Shown here: positions 26,786 through 37,130 of the stretch, piece by piece
How the letters are laid out: the number at the start of each line of letters is the position of its first letter
Position numbering within the stretch: the first letter of the stretch is position 1
Assembly (NCBI GenBank): GCA_963663675.1
Contig: OY760498.1
Coordinates: forward strand, 1,674,001 to 1,738,000
DNA from: CAINVV01 sp963663675
GTDB taxonomy: Bacteria; Bacteroidota; Bacteroidia; Bacteroidales; Prolixibacteraceae
Direction of reading: 5' to 3'
DNA length: 64,000 bases
Position numbers and translations under genes: made by a program
The notes under the pieces: generated by a model
What the model saw: the letters and a program-made list of their open reading frames with translations, nothing else
Databases searched by the model: none
Told to the model about the DNA's origin: nothing

Positions 26786-27826
26786 ATGAAAACTTTACTT
26801 TTGATTTTTCTATTTATGATCTCTTTGGTCTATGTAAATGCTCAGGTCCGGCCTGAGGCATATTTGAGTAAGCTGCCCGCGATTCCCGGAAATGTTTGCA
26901 GTGAAGATAACAAAGAGGCCAAGGACGCATTCATTACAAAAATTAATGAAATAAGTGATCAACTAAAAAATGAACTGGAGCGGCGGCATGATATTAACGA
27001 AGCAAACGTAGAGGCGAACGAACCGAAGATGATGGCTAATTCTATGAAACAAACAGGCGTTTCCCCCGAATTGATTCGACAGTTGCAGGCTCTTGAAAAA
27101 CAGAGTAAAGGGGCAACCGGTGATCAGAAAAAAGCTTATGAAGCTCAGAAGAAAGCGCTGGCCGATCAAATGATGCAACAAAGTATGAATATGTCGATGG
27201 GTGAAGTCGAAAACGTGAAAAAGATGGACAAAGCCGGGCAAAAAGCATGGGCAACAGCTTATGCAACTGAAAAACAAGCAGAAGTGATGGCTGACCCCAA
27301 AAAATACCAGGATCAGAATGCCAAAGAAATGCAAAAATACAACCTGATTAAAAATCAGAAACAACTCAGCGACAGCCTCTCCGCTCAACAGAACAGATAC
27401 TTGAAAAAATTTGCTGAAATAGATGAAGATGAGGCTGGGAAGAAATTATATACCAAAATTGAGGGAATAAGGAACAAGATTGCTGATCTTTATAATGAAA
27501 CTGCGAAGAATGGAACGAGCCCGAATCAAAAACAATTGGAAGCATTAAGAGGCGAGATGTATAAAGCAAAGGTAAGTTACTGTAATATACAAAGTCCTAA
27601 ATATGTTCAAGCACTGGCAGAATACAAATCGTTCGTCCAATCATCCATGTCTGCTTACTATCGTCTCGATAAATTAACAAACGAAGTGACAAAAATGCAA
27701 ACTGGAGTGGATATCAGTCCGGAACTTGGTCAATATGGTCTGATTAATGTTTCAAGTTATATCGAACGGTTATTAGATGCCTACAAGTACAATCTTTACG
27801 GACCTGAAGACTTAACGATTGGATAG
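26786..27826 (+). CDS. Secreted helical protein of unknown function
   Basis: I do not recognise the family. The 346-residue protein has a signal peptide ending in VNAQ and is then rich in Lys, Gln, Glu, Ala and Met with long helical, partly coiled-coil stretches (about 60-260). There are only a few Cys (about residues 33 and 260). It has no lipobox, no anchor and no recognisable C-terminal sorting signal. It follows the OmpA/LamG-like gene by 150 bp and precedes a leucine-rich-repeat protein, all on the same strand. Confidence 0.7.
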   Translation: MKTLLLIFLFMISLVYVNAQVRPEAYLSKLPAIPGNVCSEDNKEAKDAFITKINEISDQLKNELERRHDINEANVEANEPKMMANSMKQTGVSPELIRQLQALEKQSKGATGDQKKAYEAQKKALADQMMQQSMNMSMGEVENVKKMDKAGQKAWATAYATEKQAEVMADPKKYQDQNAKEMQKYNLIKNQKQLSDSLSAQQNRYLKKFAEIDEDEAGKKLYTKIEGIRNKIADLYNETAKNGTSPNQKQLEALRGEMYKAKVSYCNIQSPKYVQALAEYKSFVQSSMSAYYRLDKLTNEVTKMQTGVDISPELGQYGLINVSSYIERLLDAYKYNLYGPEDLTIG

Positions 27827-27880
27827 AATAGTAAGCAATTCTCCTTGACTTTAAAATGAAAACCAAAAATCGGATTTTAT

Positions 27881-27941
27881 GAAATACCCATGAGAATATG
27901 TTCACTCCAACCGAATCCGCCGGCTTGCGGAAGGTTATTTC
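27881..27941 (-). repeat. Intergenic stem-loop repeat, copy G (reverse)
   Basis: On the minus strand this matches the family: the right arm ATGGGTATTTC (27891-27881) and the CGGTTGGAG part of the conserved loop (about 27905-27913). The other arm is diverged (GGTTATTT, 27933-27940) and pairs imperfectly. It sits about 30 bp before the leucine-rich-repeat gene. Confidence 0.6.
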
Positions 27942-27972
27942 ATTTGGCCATTGAAAAACAAATTATATACAG

Positions 27973-28884
27973 ATGAAACACATTTTTCTGTTTGTCATTT
28001 TCTTCATTTTAAACCTCGTAATGGTTGCCCAGAATACCAATTCTGAAGCTACCCAGATTAAACAGCAAATGGCTACCATTAGGCGGTCTACCAACTGGAG
28101 TGATCCTGCAGCAGCTAAAGAGGCCAACGCTAAAATTGAGGCATTGGCGGCTAAACTTACACAGGCTCTTCGACAAAATAATTCCTCTCAGCGACAAACG
28201 CAAGTGAGCAATCAAACTTCCGGTGAAGCCAAAGTAAAGAGTGATTTGCAGCAAAAGATGGATGATTACAGCAATAAATTATATAGCCAGATGATGAAGA
28301 TTGTCCGCGAGCGGGATGAAGGAAAGATGGATCTGGCTGAACCACTTCGGAAAGAAATTGTGCAGGAATACAAGGACGACGACGATCCCAAAATAAAATG
28401 CCGGGAATGGATGCAGTCGATGCCATACCTTCTTATCAACCTATCAACACCTCAGGTACAGGTGATCATTGATCAGATGGCCTTATTCAAGGGGATTAAA
28501 ACACTTGTTGTTACCTGTGATGCCAAAGGTACACCTGTTGATCTGGAGGAAATCCTCCGGAATGCGGCAGGTTATCCGCTTGAGGAGTTGTATATTATCA
28601 ACTTTGGAAATTCTGTTTCACACCTGCCATCGGAAATTGGAAATTTTTCAAAACTGAGTGCGCTGAGTGTTTACAATAACAATCTTTCTGAACTTCCTGC
28701 TTCGATATCAAAACTTGCGAACCTTACCTCCCTGTATGCCGATATTAATCCAATACAGTCGGTTAAACCGGTTGTAAGTTCACTCAATAGCCTGAAGAAT
28801 CTGGGTATTGCTAAAACAGGAATAACCGAGGCGGAGATAAACCAGATCCGGCAGATTTTACCAAAATGCACTATTCTGAAATAA
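27973..28884 (+). CDS. Secreted leucine-rich-repeat protein
   Basis: A 303-residue secreted protein. A signal peptide (ending MVAQ) is followed by a polar helical region with Gln-rich stretches (about 20-110). The C-terminal half is a short leucine-rich-repeat domain with units such as LSALSVYNNNLSELPASI and LANLTSLYADINPIQ. LRR domains usually mediate protein binding, but the partner is unknown. The N-terminal half loosely resembles the preceding gene's helical composition. Confidence 0.78.
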   Translation: MKHIFLFVIFFILNLVMVAQNTNSEATQIKQQMATIRRSTNWSDPAAAKEANAKIEALAAKLTQALRQNNSSQRQTQVSNQTSGEAKVKSDLQQKMDDYSNKLYSQMMKIVRERDEGKMDLAEPLRKEIVQEYKDDDDPKIKCREWMQSMPYLLINLSTPQVQVIIDQMALFKGIKTLVVTCDAKGTPVDLEEILRNAAGYPLEELYIINFGNSVSHLPSEIGNFSKLSALSVYNNNLSELPASISKLANLTSLYADINPIQSVKPVVSSLNSLKNLGIAKTGITEAEINQIRQILPKCTILK

Positions 28885-28951
28885 AATTCTGCAACAGGGG
28901 TATTACTTTCTAATACAATAGGCATCCGGCAAAAAAAACAAACAATAGACT

Positions 28952-30106
28952 ATGAAAAACCTAAATTTTTTTATCTTGATTATTCTCCTTTTTTTAATTA
29001 CGAATATACTAGCCCAAAAACCTCATTTTGCTGTTACCGCAGAATATGAGCTAACCAAGTACTCTTTGATATATATAGTCCCTTTCGAAAAGATAATGTC
29101 CAAATCTTTGAAGGATGAATTTCCATGTGCCGATGTGGTATCAGATAACGATATCAGGACCAGGCTTGGCGAAATGCGTAACATGGAATTGAATGGTAAG
29201 GATATTCCGGCAGGTATGAATAATATTGGCAAGGATTTACCCCATGATTACTGGGTATCTCTTGGCGTACATGATTATATCGATGGGAAAGTTCAATTAT
29301 ATGCCCGCTGCTACAAGTATAAAACGCTGGAATGCATTGCAAATGGAGGGAGTTTGGTGGCCTCTAACAATGAGAGCAGTGTTACTGACGCATGTAAAAA
29401 GCTAGCAAAGAAATTAATTGATGAATTGAACCAAAAGGAAATTTGCGCATTCAAAGGGCCTGTTTCAATCACAGTTAATTCGATTAAAGACTCAACAGAA
29501 TTGATTGAATATGGTGTGTATTGCAATCAGACAGAGCAGCAATACCGTAAAAAAACGGTGATAAAAAATAGCACCCTTAGTGACTGGAAACTCCAAAGAA
29601 AAGGCATTTCATGGGCAGAGGGAACCATGACTTTTTCAAACAATGAGTCAACGAAAGTAACCGAAGAAGATGGATGCCATAAATGCAAAACGGGCAAAGA
29701 AGGCGGACGAATCTATACCAGTGAGAAATCACTCCATATAGAAGGAAACGGTATTTCGCACGATAGTTTCTACAAGGGTAAGCCGCAGGAAGACACACGA
29801 ATTGAACTTGAATTTGTTGCGGACGGCACTCTTAAATATTATATTATTGCTAAAGGTACTTCACTTCCTGCAACTGGCGAAGAAAAATCCTTCGAAGAAG
29901 CCCAGGGGACATGCGACAATATTCCGCGCAAAGCAAAAAGCAGTCCCCGCGAAGTCAGGATTCCTCTGATGGTCGTATTTGGTCCTTATCCTGGCAAAAT
30001 TACGGATGATGTTTTACAGCACAAGGAGTCCAAAGTAGTGACAAATTTTGACGGTGAGAAATCAACTGTAACTATTGATTTTAATTTGACTCGTAAGGGA
30101 AAATAA
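28952..30106 (+). CDS. Secreted protein of unknown function
   Basis: I do not recognise the family. The 384-residue protein has a signal peptide ending in ILAQ. Residues about 25-170 alternate strands and helices. Around residues 245-248 lies a CHKC-type pair (one CxxC). The C-terminal half is beta-rich with charged turns. There is one further Cys pair in the middle and no membrane anchor. It is last in the run of four secreted proteins, 67 bp after the LRR gene, so it is probably cotranscribed with it. Confidence 0.7.
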   Translation: MKNLNFFILIILLFLITNILAQKPHFAVTAEYELTKYSLIYIVPFEKIMSKSLKDEFPCADVVSDNDIRTRLGEMRNMELNGKDIPAGMNNIGKDLPHDYWVSLGVHDYIDGKVQLYARCYKYKTLECIANGGSLVASNNESSVTDACKKLAKKLIDELNQKEICAFKGPVSITVNSIKDSTELIEYGVYCNQTEQQYRKKTVIKNSTLSDWKLQRKGISWAEGTMTFSNNESTKVTEEDGCHKCKTGKEGGRIYTSEKSLHIEGNGISHDSFYKGKPQEDTRIELEFVADGTLKYYIIAKGTSLPATGEEKSFEEAQGTCDNIPRKAKSSPREVRIPLMVVFGPYPGKITDDVLQHKESKVVTNFDGEKSTVTIDFNLTRKGK

Positions 30107-30302
30107 ATAATAAGGTTAAAACTGATTTATCATCCTGAAGGAAATCTGGAGTTTATTGCTATTTTGGATTGAATCATATTTTGCTGGTATTAAAACAGTA
30201 CCAGTTACCATCTGGCACAATTCAAAGTATCACTCAACATGAAAATGGTCAGGTCGCTCTTGCCACCTGTTGAAAAATGATTCAACCCTGAAGGTCTTAA
30301 TG

Positions 30303-31058
30303 TTACTTCAAGGCCTCAATCCACCATTCAACGGTGATTGATTTTTTTATTCCTATCTCTTTGGGATTGAAATCTATAACGGGCATTTGAGAATCTGACT
30401 TGCTAAAAGCGTTTCCACGTGCGTACAACACATTCTCCTGAACCAGGTCTGATTCGTAGAACCGGCCCATTTCGTCATCCGTAAAATTTATTGATTTGAT
30501 ATTCAGTAATTTGACATTGGAGGCAGTCGCGATTGCCTCAGCTTTTTCCCTGGCGTCTGCAACAGCGTTGGCAATTGCCTTTTCCCTTAATTCCTTCTTC
30601 TGGTTTTCTGACAGAACAAAATCAAGGTTATATAGCATGGATACCGAGTCATTTTGAAGTGCAGACAGCATTTTTTTTGAATAATCTGCTGAATAAAAAT
30701 TTTCGATCAAGAGAGAGGCATTCCCCTCAAATCCTGTCTTGATACTGCCATCCGACTGATAATCCTTTTTCTCTGAGATATTTAATTCGCTGATTTGTAT
30801 TGTCTTTTTATCGATTCCATTTTTTACAAAGACTCTCTTTGCCAGGTCGGTCGCCCTGACCAGTTTTTCCTGGCATGGATTGTATTGATCAGATGATACT
30901 TTGATGGTGATTTTTGCGGAGAGGATTTCGGGTGTTTGCTTTAGGATAGCGATACCTTTGATAATCAGGGTATTTTCCCCGGATGTGATTTTTGTCTGGC
31001 CGAACTGGGGTGTTGCGAACAACAATAACAGTGTAATGAAAACAATTGCGCGTTTCAT
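30303..31058 (-). CDS. SIMPL (DUF541) domain secreted protein
   Basis: A 251-residue protein with a signal peptide (about residues 1-20, ending QFGQ) and a single SIMPL/DUF541 domain. The family pattern is visible: an N-terminal ENTLIIKGIA strand, the alternating helix/strand core, AIANAVADAREKAEAIA (about 162-178), and a closing strand before ITVEW. SIMPL proteins are periplasmic or outer-membrane associated, and their biochemical role is poorly known. The gene is read away from the efflux operon terminator and has no partner on its strand downstream. Confidence 0.88.
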   Translation of the reverse strand: MKRAIVFITLLLLFATPQFGQTKITSGENTLIIKGIAILKQTPEILSAKITIKVSSDQYNPCQEKLVRATDLAKRVFVKNGIDKKTIQISELNISEKKDYQSDGSIKTGFEGNASLLIENFYSADYSKKMLSALQNDSVSMLYNLDFVLSENQKKELREKAIANAVADAREKAEAIATASNVKLLNIKSINFTDDEMGRFYESDLVQENVLYARGNAFSKSDSQMPVIDFNPKEIGIKKSITVEWWIEALK

Positions 31059-31112
31059 ATCTGATGCTATTTTTGGTTTATATCTAGATCAATTATCCAT
31101 GACAAAAGAAAC

Positions 31113-31150
31113 AAAAAAATGGGGCTTCTGCTCAGAAACCCCATTTTTTA
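31113..31150 (-). terminator. Terminator of the efflux operon
   Basis: Read on the minus strand, an A-rich/GGGG stem (31113-31124 with 31139-31149) with an inner TTCTG/CAGAA helix is followed by a T run. It lies just after the RND permease stop at 31167. Confidence 0.85.
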
Positions 31151-31166
31151 TCTATTTAAATATCCT

Positions 31167-34100
31167 TTAAACATTGGCTTCCCTAATCTTTTTCAGATTT
31201 TTTCTCCTTCGGTTTTTTATACGGATGATGTAATCCATGTAATACAATGCAGGCACGAACAACAATGTAAGGAAAGTTGCAAAGCTCAATCCGAATATGA
31301 TAGTCCAGGAGAGCGGCCCCCAGAATGCTACGTTATCACCTCCGACGTAGAGATGCGGATTGAAATGGGTAAAAAGTGTCTCAAAATTGATATTCAAACC
31401 AACAGCAAGTGGTACAAGTCCAAGAATGGTGGCAGATGCAGTCAGAATCACAGGAGTAATCCTGGTCTTGCCGGCCTGAACAATTGCATCCCTTGTTTTT
31501 AATCCCCGCTTTTTCATTTCATCGATAAATTCAACAATCAGGATACCATTACGGACCACAATTCCACCCAATGCGACAACTCCTAAACCTGTCATCATGA
31601 TGACCAGATCCTGGTGGAAGAAAATAACCCCAAGCAATACCCCTATAATACTGAATACAACCTCACTCAGGATAATGATGGTTTTACTGACAGAATTAAA
31701 TTGTGTTATCAGGATAAAGAATATCATTCCAAGTGCAATAATCATCGCTGTTGCCAGGAATCCTGCTGTTTCTGCCTGATCTTCCTGTTCTCCGGTAAGT
31801 TTGACGGTTGTGCCTGCATGCAAAGGATAGCGCTTGGCCAATTCTTTGATTTTAGGTACTATATCATTCGGCGAAAAGCCGGTCAAAACATTTGAATAAA
31901 CTGTAATCACCCGTTTTTGATCGAGCCTTTTGATTCCTGCATAAGAAGTTGAGTAGTGTATTTTGGCAACTGTAGATAACGGAATGGTTCTTATTTGTCC
32001 GGAGTTCATATCCCTGTAAGTAATTACGAGGTTGATCAGTGAATTGATATTATCCCTTGTCAGTTTGTTATATCGCAAAGTAATTGGATATTCATCTTCA
32101 TCTTCTTTGAATTTGGAGATCTCCTTGCCAAATAATGCGGTTCTAAGTTCCAGTCCAATCTGGGCAGTAGAGAGACCATCCCTTTGAGCCCTGTCCCGGT
32201 CAATATCAATCATGATTTCCGGTGAATTGAGTTCAAAGTCGGTTTTTAACTCTTCTACACCGGGTATATTCAAAGAATCCAGGTAATTGCGGAAACCATA
32301 AGCATCTGCAACCAGGTCTTCCATATGTTCGCTTGTGACTTCAATATTGATAGGTTTGCCGGTGGGTGGTCCCATTTTGGTTTTGCCTATGGTGATTTCC
32401 GCACCGGCAATATCACCGACTGATTCTCGAATCTTCTCCATGTATTGCGTTGTGGATATCCCGGTCGTCCTGGCCTTACTTTCCACAAAATTGACCGAAA
32501 TCTTTCCTTTGTTGTAAGGCTTTCCAGCACTTGCAAATCCCTCTTCCTCGGCACCGATGGTAATGTTTGAAATGATTGATTCGATATCGGGGTTGTGCTC
32601 GCCAATTGCCTGATAAACTCTTTTCTCTGCTATCCTGGTAACGCTGTCAGTTACATTTTGATCAGTTCCACCCGGCATCTTTACGTAAACCATTACGTTA
32701 TTCGGATCACTGTTCGGAAAAAACAACACTGTCGGTTTGACTATTCCTGTCAGGACAATGGTAAAGATGAAGAGTGCAGTCATTGCCCCAAGCATCCACA
32801 ACGGACGGAAACCTTGCAAAACCCATCTGAGCTGGCGTTCGTAGGCAGCCATCAGTTTAGGCCATAGCACATCCTGGAATGACTTGATCCAGTACCTGAT
32901 AGCATAGTGATAGAGGAAAGCCAGAAGAATTATGAATAGGATGAAGTTCCCTATTCCAAATGACTTGAAAAGGTAGAAAATTATTGCCAGGCCAAAGAAT
33001 CCGAGTAATATTTTCTTGGTTTTTTTCCACTCACCCTTGTCTTCAAAATCGAATTCATGCGCCATAAAAGATACAGCAAAAACCGGATTAAAGATGTAAG
33101 CGACAAATAATGAAGCAAAGAGTGTAATAATAAGTGTTACTGGAAGATAATGCATGAATTGCCCTACAATACCCGGCCAGAATGCCAATGGAAAGAATGG
33201 TGCGAGGGTGGTAAGAGTTCCTGAGAGTATCGGCATAAATACCTCACCTGCTGCAAGTTTAGCTGCCACTCGTATGTCAGGATGGGTCTTGTGTATCCTG
33301 TGCGTATTTTCTATGACAACAATCGCATCGTCCACCACAATTCCCAACGCAAAGATAAACGCGAACATGACTATCATATTCATTGTAAATCCAATATTTG
33401 GAATGACCAGGTAAGCAATTGCCATTGAGAGCGGCACGGATAATCCAACAAAAAAAGCATTGGTAAAACCCATAAAGAACATCAGCACAATGGTTACCAG
33501 GATAAATCCTATAATGATCGTGTTGTTCAGTTCTTCCAGTGTATTGCGGGTTCTGACACTTTGATCACCCGAGATTGTCATGGTGATATCATCAGGAAGT
33601 TCTTTCCCTTTAACGCTTGCAACAATATCCTTGATTTGGTCAGAAGCATCAAGCAGGTTTGTACCAGCCTTCTTGATAACATTTAACGTGATGACGTTTT
33701 TGCCATCCAGGCGTGAAAAGCTCTCCTGATCCTTGAAATCATCCTTTACATCTGCAATGTCACTCAGTTTGACATAAGCGCCACCCGAAGCATGAACCAC
33801 AATGTCCTTCACGTTCTGAACAGTTTCAAACTGTCCCTTTAACCGGACCGAATTCTTGGTTCCGTTCAGCGTCAGGGTACCACCGGAGATCGTTAAATTT
33901 TCGCGTGCTACAGCACCTTCGATATCTGCAAATGTGACTTTGGCTGCCTGCATCTTGAAAATGTCGGCATTGATCTGAATCTCACGTTCCAAAGCTCCTA
34001 CAATATCAACACGGGTAATTTCCTTCACCCCTTCTACCTTGTCCTGAACGATATCTGCAAATTTCTTGAGTTTGTCGAGGTCGTAATTTCCGGAGATATT

Positions 34101-34556
34101 AATGTACATGACCGGAAATTCTGCGAGGTTGACATCCATGATCTGTGGCTGATCGGGTAAATCATTGGGTAAATCCTTTTTTGATTTATCCACAGCATCC
34201 CTGACACGTTGCTTAGCAGTTTCTACAGCAATATTGGGATAGAATTCAACCACGATGGAGGAATAATCCTGGACAGAATTGCTGGTAATTTTCTTGACAT
34301 CAGCAATTGATTTGAGCTGCTTTTCGATCGGACGGGTCACCAGGTTTTCGATATCTGCCGGTGAAGTGCCGGGATATGGAGAATTTACTATAATATATGG
34401 AATTACAACTTCCGGAAACTGCTCCTTTGGAATCCTGTAATAATTCAGCAAACCAAGAATGGAGATGATAATGGCGAGTACATATACACTCGTCTTGTTA
34501 TCAACTGCCCAGCTCGTTGCGAAAAATTCTTTAATAAAAAATTTATCTTTTGACAT
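31167..34556 (-). CDS. RND efflux permease (AcrB/MexB-like)
   Basis: An inner-membrane proton-driven pump of 1129 residues, slightly longer than the usual 1020-1060. It has the RND layout: an N-terminal helix near 25-42, a large periplasmic loop, helices 2-6 from about 345 with the proton-relay motif GIVVDDAIVVIENTHR in helix 4, an extra amphipathic stretch around 530-560, then the second repeat with a matching loop and final helices. The periplasmic FPNSDPNNVMVYVKMPGG-type segment is typical. It works with the adjacent membrane-fusion protein and TolC-type channel. The exported compounds are unknown. Confidence 0.95.
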   Translation of the reverse strand: MSKDKFFIKEFFATSWAVDNKTSVYVLAIIISILGLLNYYRIPKEQFPEVVIPYIIVNSPYPGTSPADIENLVTRPIEKQLKSIADVKKITSNSVQDYSSIVVEFYPNIAVETAKQRVRDAVDKSKKDLPNDLPDQPQIMDVNLAEFPVMYINISGNYDLDKLKKFADIVQDKVEGVKEITRVDIVGALEREIQINADIFKMQAAKVTFADIEGAVARENLTISGGTLTLNGTKNSVRLKGQFETVQNVKDIVVHASGGAYVKLSDIADVKDDFKDQESFSRLDGKNVITLNVIKKAGTNLLDASDQIKDIVASVKGKELPDDITMTISGDQSVRTRNTLEELNNTIIIGFILVTIVLMFFMGFTNAFFVGLSVPLSMAIAYLVIPNIGFTMNMIVMFAFIFALGIVVDDAIVVIENTHRIHKTHPDIRVAAKLAAGEVFMPILSGTLTTLAPFFPLAFWPGIVGQFMHYLPVTLIITLFASLFVAYIFNPVFAVSFMAHEFDFEDKGEWKKTKKILLGFFGLAIIFYLFKSFGIGNFILFIILLAFLYHYAIRYWIKSFQDVLWPKLMAAYERQLRWVLQGFRPLWMLGAMTALFIFTIVLTGIVKPTVLFFPNSDPNNVMVYVKMPGGTDQNVTDSVTRIAEKRVYQAIGEHNPDIESIISNITIGAEEEGFASAGKPYNKGKISVNFVESKARTTGISTTQYMEKIRESVGDIAGAEITIGKTKMGPPTGKPINIEVTSEHMEDLVADAYGFRNYLDSLNIPGVEELKTDFELNSPEIMIDIDRDRAQRDGLSTAQIGLELRTALFGKEISKFKEDEDEYPITLRYNKLTRDNINSLINLVITYRDMNSGQIRTIPLSTVAKIHYSTSYAGIKRLDQKRVITVYSNVLTGFSPNDIVPKIKELAKRYPLHAGTTVKLTGEQEDQAETAGFLATAMIIALGMIFFILITQFNSVSKTIIILSEVVFSIIGVLLGVIFFHQDLVIMMTGLGVVALGGIVVRNGILIVEFIDEMKKRGLKTRDAIVQAGKTRITPVILTASATILGLVPLAVGLNINFETLFTHFNPHLYVGGDNVAFWGPLSWTIIFGLSFATFLTLLFVPALYYMDYIIRIKNRRRKNLKKIREANV

Positions 34557-34574
34557 GATTGATTTTTTTGTCGA

Positions 34575-35690
34575 TTATAAAATTACCGATGATCCTTCTT
34601 TGAGGTTCTGGAATCCTGCAGTAATTACCTGGTCCCCAATACTGAGTCCGGAGGTAACCTCTGCTTCACCATTGTACTCCATTCCAGTTACAATGTTTTT
34701 ACGTACAGCGATATTCGTTCCTCCATCTCTTGAGATGACATATACAAATTTTCCGTCCCTGTTGGCCTGGATAATATTAACCGGGAGAACCAGTGATGCG
34801 TCATTGGAATAGTCTTTAATTTTTACATAAGCAATCATATTGGCACGGAGCTCAATTTTATTCGATGAAAATCTGCATTCAACTTTGAAAGTACGGTTTG
34901 ACGGATCGATATAACGACTGGTGAAACTAAGCTTTGTCTCGATTTCTTCTCCCAGGTCAGGAAATCTGACAAATGCCTGGTTACCATTTTTAATCCTTGA
35001 TGCAAAATTTTCTGATACTTCCGCGGTGATTTTCGCTGAAGACATATTGACGACCCGAATTGCTGAAGCAGGTACACCAGGTGAAGCCATTTGCCCGACT
35101 TTCAATGGAACGCTTTCAACCGAACCACTGATTGGGGACACTATATTGGCCATCGCGATCTGTTCTTCTAATGTCTGGATTCGTCTTTCAAGCGACTCCT
35201 TCGTACTCCTTGCCTGAAGAAACTGAACTTCACTTCCAATTTTCTTGTCCCACAGATTCTTCTGTTTTTCAAAGATGATTGAGGCCATATTAAGTTGCGT
35301 TTTCACTTCTTCAACTGATTGTTTCAGAACCTGTGCATCAAGAGTGGCAAGAATCTGCCCTTTCTTTACTAATGAACCTTCTCTTACATACACATTGGTG
35401 ACGACACCTGCCATCTGTGGACTTACAGACACATTCTGATCTCCGTCAACAACGCCCTGTATTTCTACATAATGATAAAAAGGTGTTGTTGCTAATGTCT
35501 GGGCTTTCACCTGGACTGCTTTTTCAATTTTTTGCTGATCAGGATTTAGTTCAGCTTCAAGTTTGGAAATTTTGGCATTCAAAATTTCCTGTTGTGTCCT
35601 TAATTTTTCCAATTCTGCCTTTTTGTCTTTGCTGGGATTGCAGGCAACCAATGTGGCTAGAATAGCCAAAGTGTACAGTGCGTTTTTCAT
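34575..35690 (-). CDS. RND periplasmic adaptor (membrane-fusion) lipoprotein
   Basis: A 371-residue adaptor linking the RND pump to the outer-membrane channel. A lipobox with Cys at residue 17 (LVACNPS) shows inner-membrane lipid anchoring. A short helix with heptads covers about 22-55. The barrel-sandwich hybrid halves flank a longer hairpin (about 110-175, containing LKKGQILATLD before it and SPISGSVE after it), and a beta-barrel and membrane-proximal domain follow. It lies 18 bp upstream of the permease gene and is cotranscribed with it. Confidence 0.93.
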   Translation of the reverse strand: MKNALYTLAILATLVACNPSKDKKAELEKLRTQQEILNAKISKLEAELNPDQQKIEKAVQVKAQTLATTPFYHYVEIQGVVDGDQNVSVSPQMAGVVTNVYVREGSLVKKGQILATLDAQVLKQSVEEVKTQLNMASIIFEKQKNLWDKKIGSEVQFLQARSTKESLERRIQTLEEQIAMANIVSPISGSVESVPLKVGQMASPGVPASAIRVVNMSSAKITAEVSENFASRIKNGNQAFVRFPDLGEEIETKLSFTSRYIDPSNRTFKVECRFSSNKIELRANMIAYVKIKDYSNDASLVLPVNIIQANRDGKFVYVISRDGGTNIAVRKNIVTGMEYNGEAEVTSGLSIGDQVITAGFQNLKEGSSVIL

Positions 35691-35721
35691 TTGTTTATAT
35701 ATTTTGTTTTTTTATTGCCTA

Positions 35722-35779
35722 AAAGAATACCCTAATAATCATTTTCAGTTGTTGTGAAAGTTTCCATATGGGTATTTCC
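35722..35779 (+). repeat. Intergenic stem-loop repeat, copy F
   Basis: The left arm GAATACCC (35725-35732) pairs with GGGTATTTC (35770-35778). The conserved loop ATAATCATTTTCAGTTG lies between them. It is on the plus strand between the TolC-type and adaptor genes, which read on the minus strand, about 32 bp before the adaptor start. Confidence 0.75.
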
Positions 35780-35787
35780 TGCATTTA

Positions 35788-37125
35788 TTATTTGCTGATT
35801 TCCTGGTTGATGTTGTATAGTTTTTCAAGTTTCGATTTTGCCGTGGCCAGGTCATAAATACTCTGGTAGTAATTTGTCAGGCTGGTGAGATATTGATTTT
35901 GGGTGGTTGTCAAATCCGTACTGGTAGAAACCCCGTTTTTATATTTTTCAACTGTACGTTGATAAATTTCATCAGAGAGATTCAGACTTTTTTTCTGAAT
36001 TTCAAATTTCTCATATTTCAGTTTCAGATCTGTTTGAAACTGATCGGCCTGCATCATCAGGTTATTGTATACCAATTGCCTTGTATTCTTTAGTTTTTCA
36101 ATTGTCAGTTTTTTCTGAGACACAACTGCCATTCTCTGTCCGCTGCTAAAGATTGGCAGTGCAATGTTGATTCCCAGAATATCCTTCATACTGAAATCAA
36201 ATGAAGGTTTGTTTGCTTTTTCCGTATGTGTCCAGTATCCTGAAATTATTGGCATATAGGCTGCAATAGCATTTTTATATTCAAGTGTTGATAATGTAGC
36301 CTGGGTATTGATTAACCTGTAGTCTAAATTTTTTTCAATATTGAATGGCTGATTGATCATGGATGTAACTGTCTCAGGCAATGTGAAGTAATTAGTTCCA
36401 AGCTGATCGGTCAGCCGTACTTTGGCGTCCACATCCAGACCAAGGATAATCTTAAAAAGACGGTTGGCTACTTCGAGGTTTCCCTGCACCTGGTTCATGG
36501 CATTTCTCAGGTTGTTGGCCGTTAGCTCCAGTTGATCAACGTCAGTCTTTTCAACAAAACCTTGTTTATTCATCTCCGTAATTTCGAAGGCGGTTTTATG
36601 CACATTGTCCAGGTTTTTCTGAAGGTTCAATAGGCTTGATTCAGCAACAAGAATCAAATAGTATGTGTTGATCACCGATTCATTTACATCCTGGATAATT
36701 TTTTCATTGTTTTCATCAGCCTGCTGGTACAGGGTCTTCATCGCTTTTAGTCCGACGAGATAAGAACCGTTAAAAATCAGTTGGGAAGCGCTTAAATCAA
36801 AAGTGATATTGTTTTTAACCCCGAGTTCAATGGCCGGAGTACCAGGTCCCATGGTTCCGGGAGGCAAAGAAGGCACCACAGGGAGATATGAATAAGCAGA
36901 CTTTGCATCGACATGTGGAAGTCCGATAGCAGTGGTTTCCCATATTTTTTTCCTGGCTATTTCCATATCCAGTGCGGAATTCCTGACAAGAGTGTTGTTT
37001 TCCAAAGCAATGCGCCGCGCTTCCTGCAGTGAAATCCGAAGTGAATCCTGTGCTTCACTTTTTAAACTTCCCAACAACAGCAGGGAAATGGTCGTCAATA
37101 AAATATAACGATTAGAAAATGACAT
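35788..37125 (-). CDS. TolC-family outer-membrane efflux channel
   Basis: A 445-residue outer-membrane channel subunit. The signal peptide ends in SEAQ. Two related OEP halves follow, about 30-230 and 240-435, each with long amphipathic helices, as in a trimeric TolC tunnel. The repeated pattern ARRIALENNTLVRN and LTANNLRNAMNQ is typical. It works with the adaptor and permease downstream. The TetR gene starts just 5 bp upstream of it, which marks a four-gene operon. Copy F of the intergenic repeat separates it from the adaptor gene. Confidence 0.92.
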   Translation of the reverse strand: MSFSNRYILLTTISLLLLGSLKSEAQDSLRISLQEARRIALENNTLVRNSALDMEIARKKIWETTAIGLPHVDAKSAYSYLPVVPSLPPGTMGPGTPAIELGVKNNITFDLSASQLIFNGSYLVGLKAMKTLYQQADENNEKIIQDVNESVINTYYLILVAESSLLNLQKNLDNVHKTAFEITEMNKQGFVEKTDVDQLELTANNLRNAMNQVQGNLEVANRLFKIILGLDVDAKVRLTDQLGTNYFTLPETVTSMINQPFNIEKNLDYRLINTQATLSTLEYKNAIAAYMPIISGYWTHTEKANKPSFDFSMKDILGINIALPIFSSGQRMAVVSQKKLTIEKLKNTRQLVYNNLMMQADQFQTDLKLKYEKFEIQKKSLNLSDEIYQRTVEKYKNGVSTSTDLTTTQNQYLTSLTNYYQSIYDLATAKSKLEKLYNINQEISK

Positions 37126-37130
37126 GGTGA

